Shown: in pieces, positions 5,172 through 5,903 of the stretch
How the letters are laid out: each line of letters starts with the position of its first letter
How positions within the stretch are numbered: the stretch's first letter is position 1
Assembly: GCA_964541695.1 (NCBI GenBank)
Contig: CAZIRB010000124.1
Location: 1 to 5,903, forward strand
Direction: 5' to 3'
DNA from: CAZKGE01 sp964541695
GTDB lineage: Bacteria; Bacillota; Clostridia; Christensenellales; CAG-138
Length of the DNA stretch: 5,903 nucleotides
Position numbers and translations under genes: made by a program
Notes under the pieces: generated by a model
The model's database searches: none
Seen by the model: the letters and a program-made list of their open reading frames with translations, nothing else
Told to the model about the DNA's origin: nothing

Positions 5172-5215
5172 GCGGGGCTCCGCCCCGCGCCCCGCCAAGG
5201 GCCGAGGGCCCTTGG
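5172..5215. repeat. Two GC-rich hairpins between repeat copies 1 and 2
   Basis: GCGGGGC (5172-5178) and GCCCCGC (5182-5188) form a 7-bp stem with a three-base loop. CCAAGGGCC (5195-5203) and GGCCCTTGG (5207-5215) form a 9-bp stem with loop GAG. They lie in the ~107-base segment between copy 1 and copy 2. No T tract follows on either strand. The sequence resembles GC-rich dispersed intergenic elements I associate with Oscillospiraceae-type genomes, but I could not search for it. Confidence 0.75.
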
Positions 5216-5256
5216 AACCCTGCGGTGCGGCCGTCTTTGGGATGGGTGCGGGGAGG

Positions 5257-5327
5257 GGTTGCCAAGTTACTTATAATAACTATACTTGCGAAGAACGACC
5301 GCGGCCGCTATACCTCGCGGCGCTTCA
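5257..5327. repeat. 71-bp repeat, copy 2
   Basis: Identical to copy 3 and abutting it without a spacer. It keeps AGTTA and TAACT as an inverted repeat in the AT-rich half and the CCGCG/CGCGG stem in the GC-rich half. On the minus strand it carries a second, detached copy of the last codons of the TspO-like gene. Confidence 0.9.
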
Positions 5328-5398
5328 GGTTGCCAAGTTACTTATAATAACTATACTTGCGAAGAACGACCGCGGCCGCTATACCTCGCGGCGCTTCA
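5328..5398. repeat. 71-bp repeat, copy 3, overlapping a gene end
   Basis: Its right 20 bases (5379-5398) encode, on the minus strand, the tail KRREV and the TAG stop of the TspO-like gene, plus most of the preceding ATG codon. The rest is that gene's 3' flank. Confidence 0.9.
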
Positions 5399-5903
5399 TC
5401 AGCAGCGCCGCGCCGCAGACGATCGCGAGTAAGGCTAGGCACGCCACGCACACCGCGATCACCGCGGGATAGCGGCAATTCAGGCCCGTCGGCGACGCGT
5501 GCCGCACGAGAATGGCGGCGTACGCCCACAGCAGCACGAGCCCGTAGGCCGCGTCCCGGCGGCGCAGGATCACCGCCGTGCCGAGCAGCGCCGCGCCGAT
5601 CAATATCGCCACGGTCCATAGCTGTGCGAGCGGGCCTTCCGCGGCCACGCCAAATGCGACGAACAGCGCCGCGGCGTTCGATATCACCGCCACGGTGATC
5701 CAGCCGAAATAGACGGAGAGCGGCAGACGGATGAACAATCGCTCGTGCCTTTTCAGCGGCTGCTGCTCAATTTCGCCCGTCATAAACAGCAGGCTGAACA
5801 GCAGCGCGCACATCGAGAGCATGCACGGCGCGACCGCGTAAAAATGCCACAGCACGATCCACACGCCGTTGGCGAGCGACGAAACGGCAAACAGCGCGGC
5901 GAT
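5379..5903 (-). CDS. TspO/MBR-like (tryptophan-rich sensory) membrane protein, start outside window
   Basis: 174 C-terminal residues are visible, and the frame stays open to the window edge. An apparent GTG at 5864 is therefore internal: upstream residues (ALFAVSSLANGVWIVLWHFY) are hydrophobic and continuous with it. Five hydrophobic segments can be seen, near visible residues 1-20, 23-43, 58-84, 92-110 and 118-131, with another at 143-166. The pattern WIVLWHFY, then RLPLSVYFGWITVAVISN after a charged loop, then LLWAYAAILVRH, resembles TspO/MBR-related proteins, small membrane proteins of five helices rich in tryptophan that bind tetrapyrroles in some bacteria. The similarity is judged by eye and could be distant. 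The last residues KRREV and the stop codon lie within a 71-bp repeat. The gene is co-oriented with the downstream ABC operon but separated from it by about 460 bases, so co-transcription is doubtful. Confidence 0.6.
   Translation of the reverse strand: MAALFAVSSLANGVWIVLWHFYAVAPCMLSMCALLFSLLFMTGEIEQQPLKRHERLFIRLPLSVYFGWITVAVISNAAALFVAFGVAAEGPLAQLWTVAILIGAALLGTAVILRRRDAAYGLVLLWAYAAILVRHASPTGLNCRYPAVIAVCVACLALLAIVCGAALLMKRREV

Larger units (their letters stand above)
5057..5398. repeat. Array of three 71-bp repeats with an inserted hairpin-rich segment
   Basis: A 71-bp sequence beginning GGTTGCCAAGTTACTTATAA and ending GCGGCGCTTCA occurs at 5079-5149, 5257-5327 and 5328-5398. The last two are directly adjacent and identical; the first differs at one base (T at 5101 instead of A). 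Copies 1 and 2 are preceded by related flanks beginning GGGATGGG (5057-5078 and 5239-5256, the former with four extra bases), so the larger repeating unit is about 178-182 bp. Copy 3 has no such flank. Copy 3 overlaps the last codons and stop of the TspO-like gene. The array fills the interval between that gene and the ABC operon promoter. No gene is seen in it. Confidence 0.95.

Noticed and set aside
5079..5398. The three 71-bp repeats as a CRISPR array
   Set aside because: The repeats are too long, two abut with no spacer, the single long interval is hairpin-rich, and no cas gene is present.
5068..5698. Plus-strand open frames across the repeat array and the TspO-like gene
   Set aside because: They read through the repeats and GC-rich hairpins and run antisense to a membrane-protein frame with a coherent hydrophobic pattern.

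Overview
The window looks like a chromosomal segment of a GC-rich Clostridia-type Firmicute (Oscillospiraceae- or Christensenellaceae-like). This is inferred from strong GGAGG-type ribosome binding sites, frequent GTG starts, GC-rich coding DNA, and AT-rich palindromic intergenic repeats of a kind I associate with such genomes. No phage, transposase, CRISPR, plasmid or rRNA/tRNA signature was seen.

Layout. Bases 1-278 (minus) hold the N-terminal part of dihydrolipoamide dehydrogenase, cut by the window edge. It is divergent from a complete lipoate-protein ligase A gene (511-1485, plus) across a 232-bp intergenic region with a plausible promoter in each direction. The pair forms a lipoate module: LplA attaches lipoate to the carrier protein of a glycine-cleavage or 2-oxoacid dehydrogenase system, and the dehydrogenase re-oxidises that cofactor. 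Bases 1491-1740 hold two tandem ~130-bp cassettes built from perfect AT-rich palindromes. A FlaR/topology-modulation-type P-loop kinase-like gene follows (1771-2316, plus) and ends in a terminator-like region. Convergent to it is a three-gene minus-strand operon (4918-2413): an ABC ATPase and two paralogous membrane proteins forming an ABC-2 type exporter of unknown substrate. Its promoter probably lies at 5018-5046. Upstream of that, 5057-5398 holds three copies of a 71-bp repeat. One gap between copies is filled by GC-rich hairpins, and the last copy overlaps the 3' end of a TspO/MBR-like membrane protein gene (5379-5903, minus) whose start lies outside the window.

The genes are ordinary housekeeping or accessory types. 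The unexplained parts are the two intergenic repeat systems: the palindrome cassette (1491-1740) and the 71-bp repeat array that includes the end of a gene (5057-5398). I found no convincing new multi-gene system.
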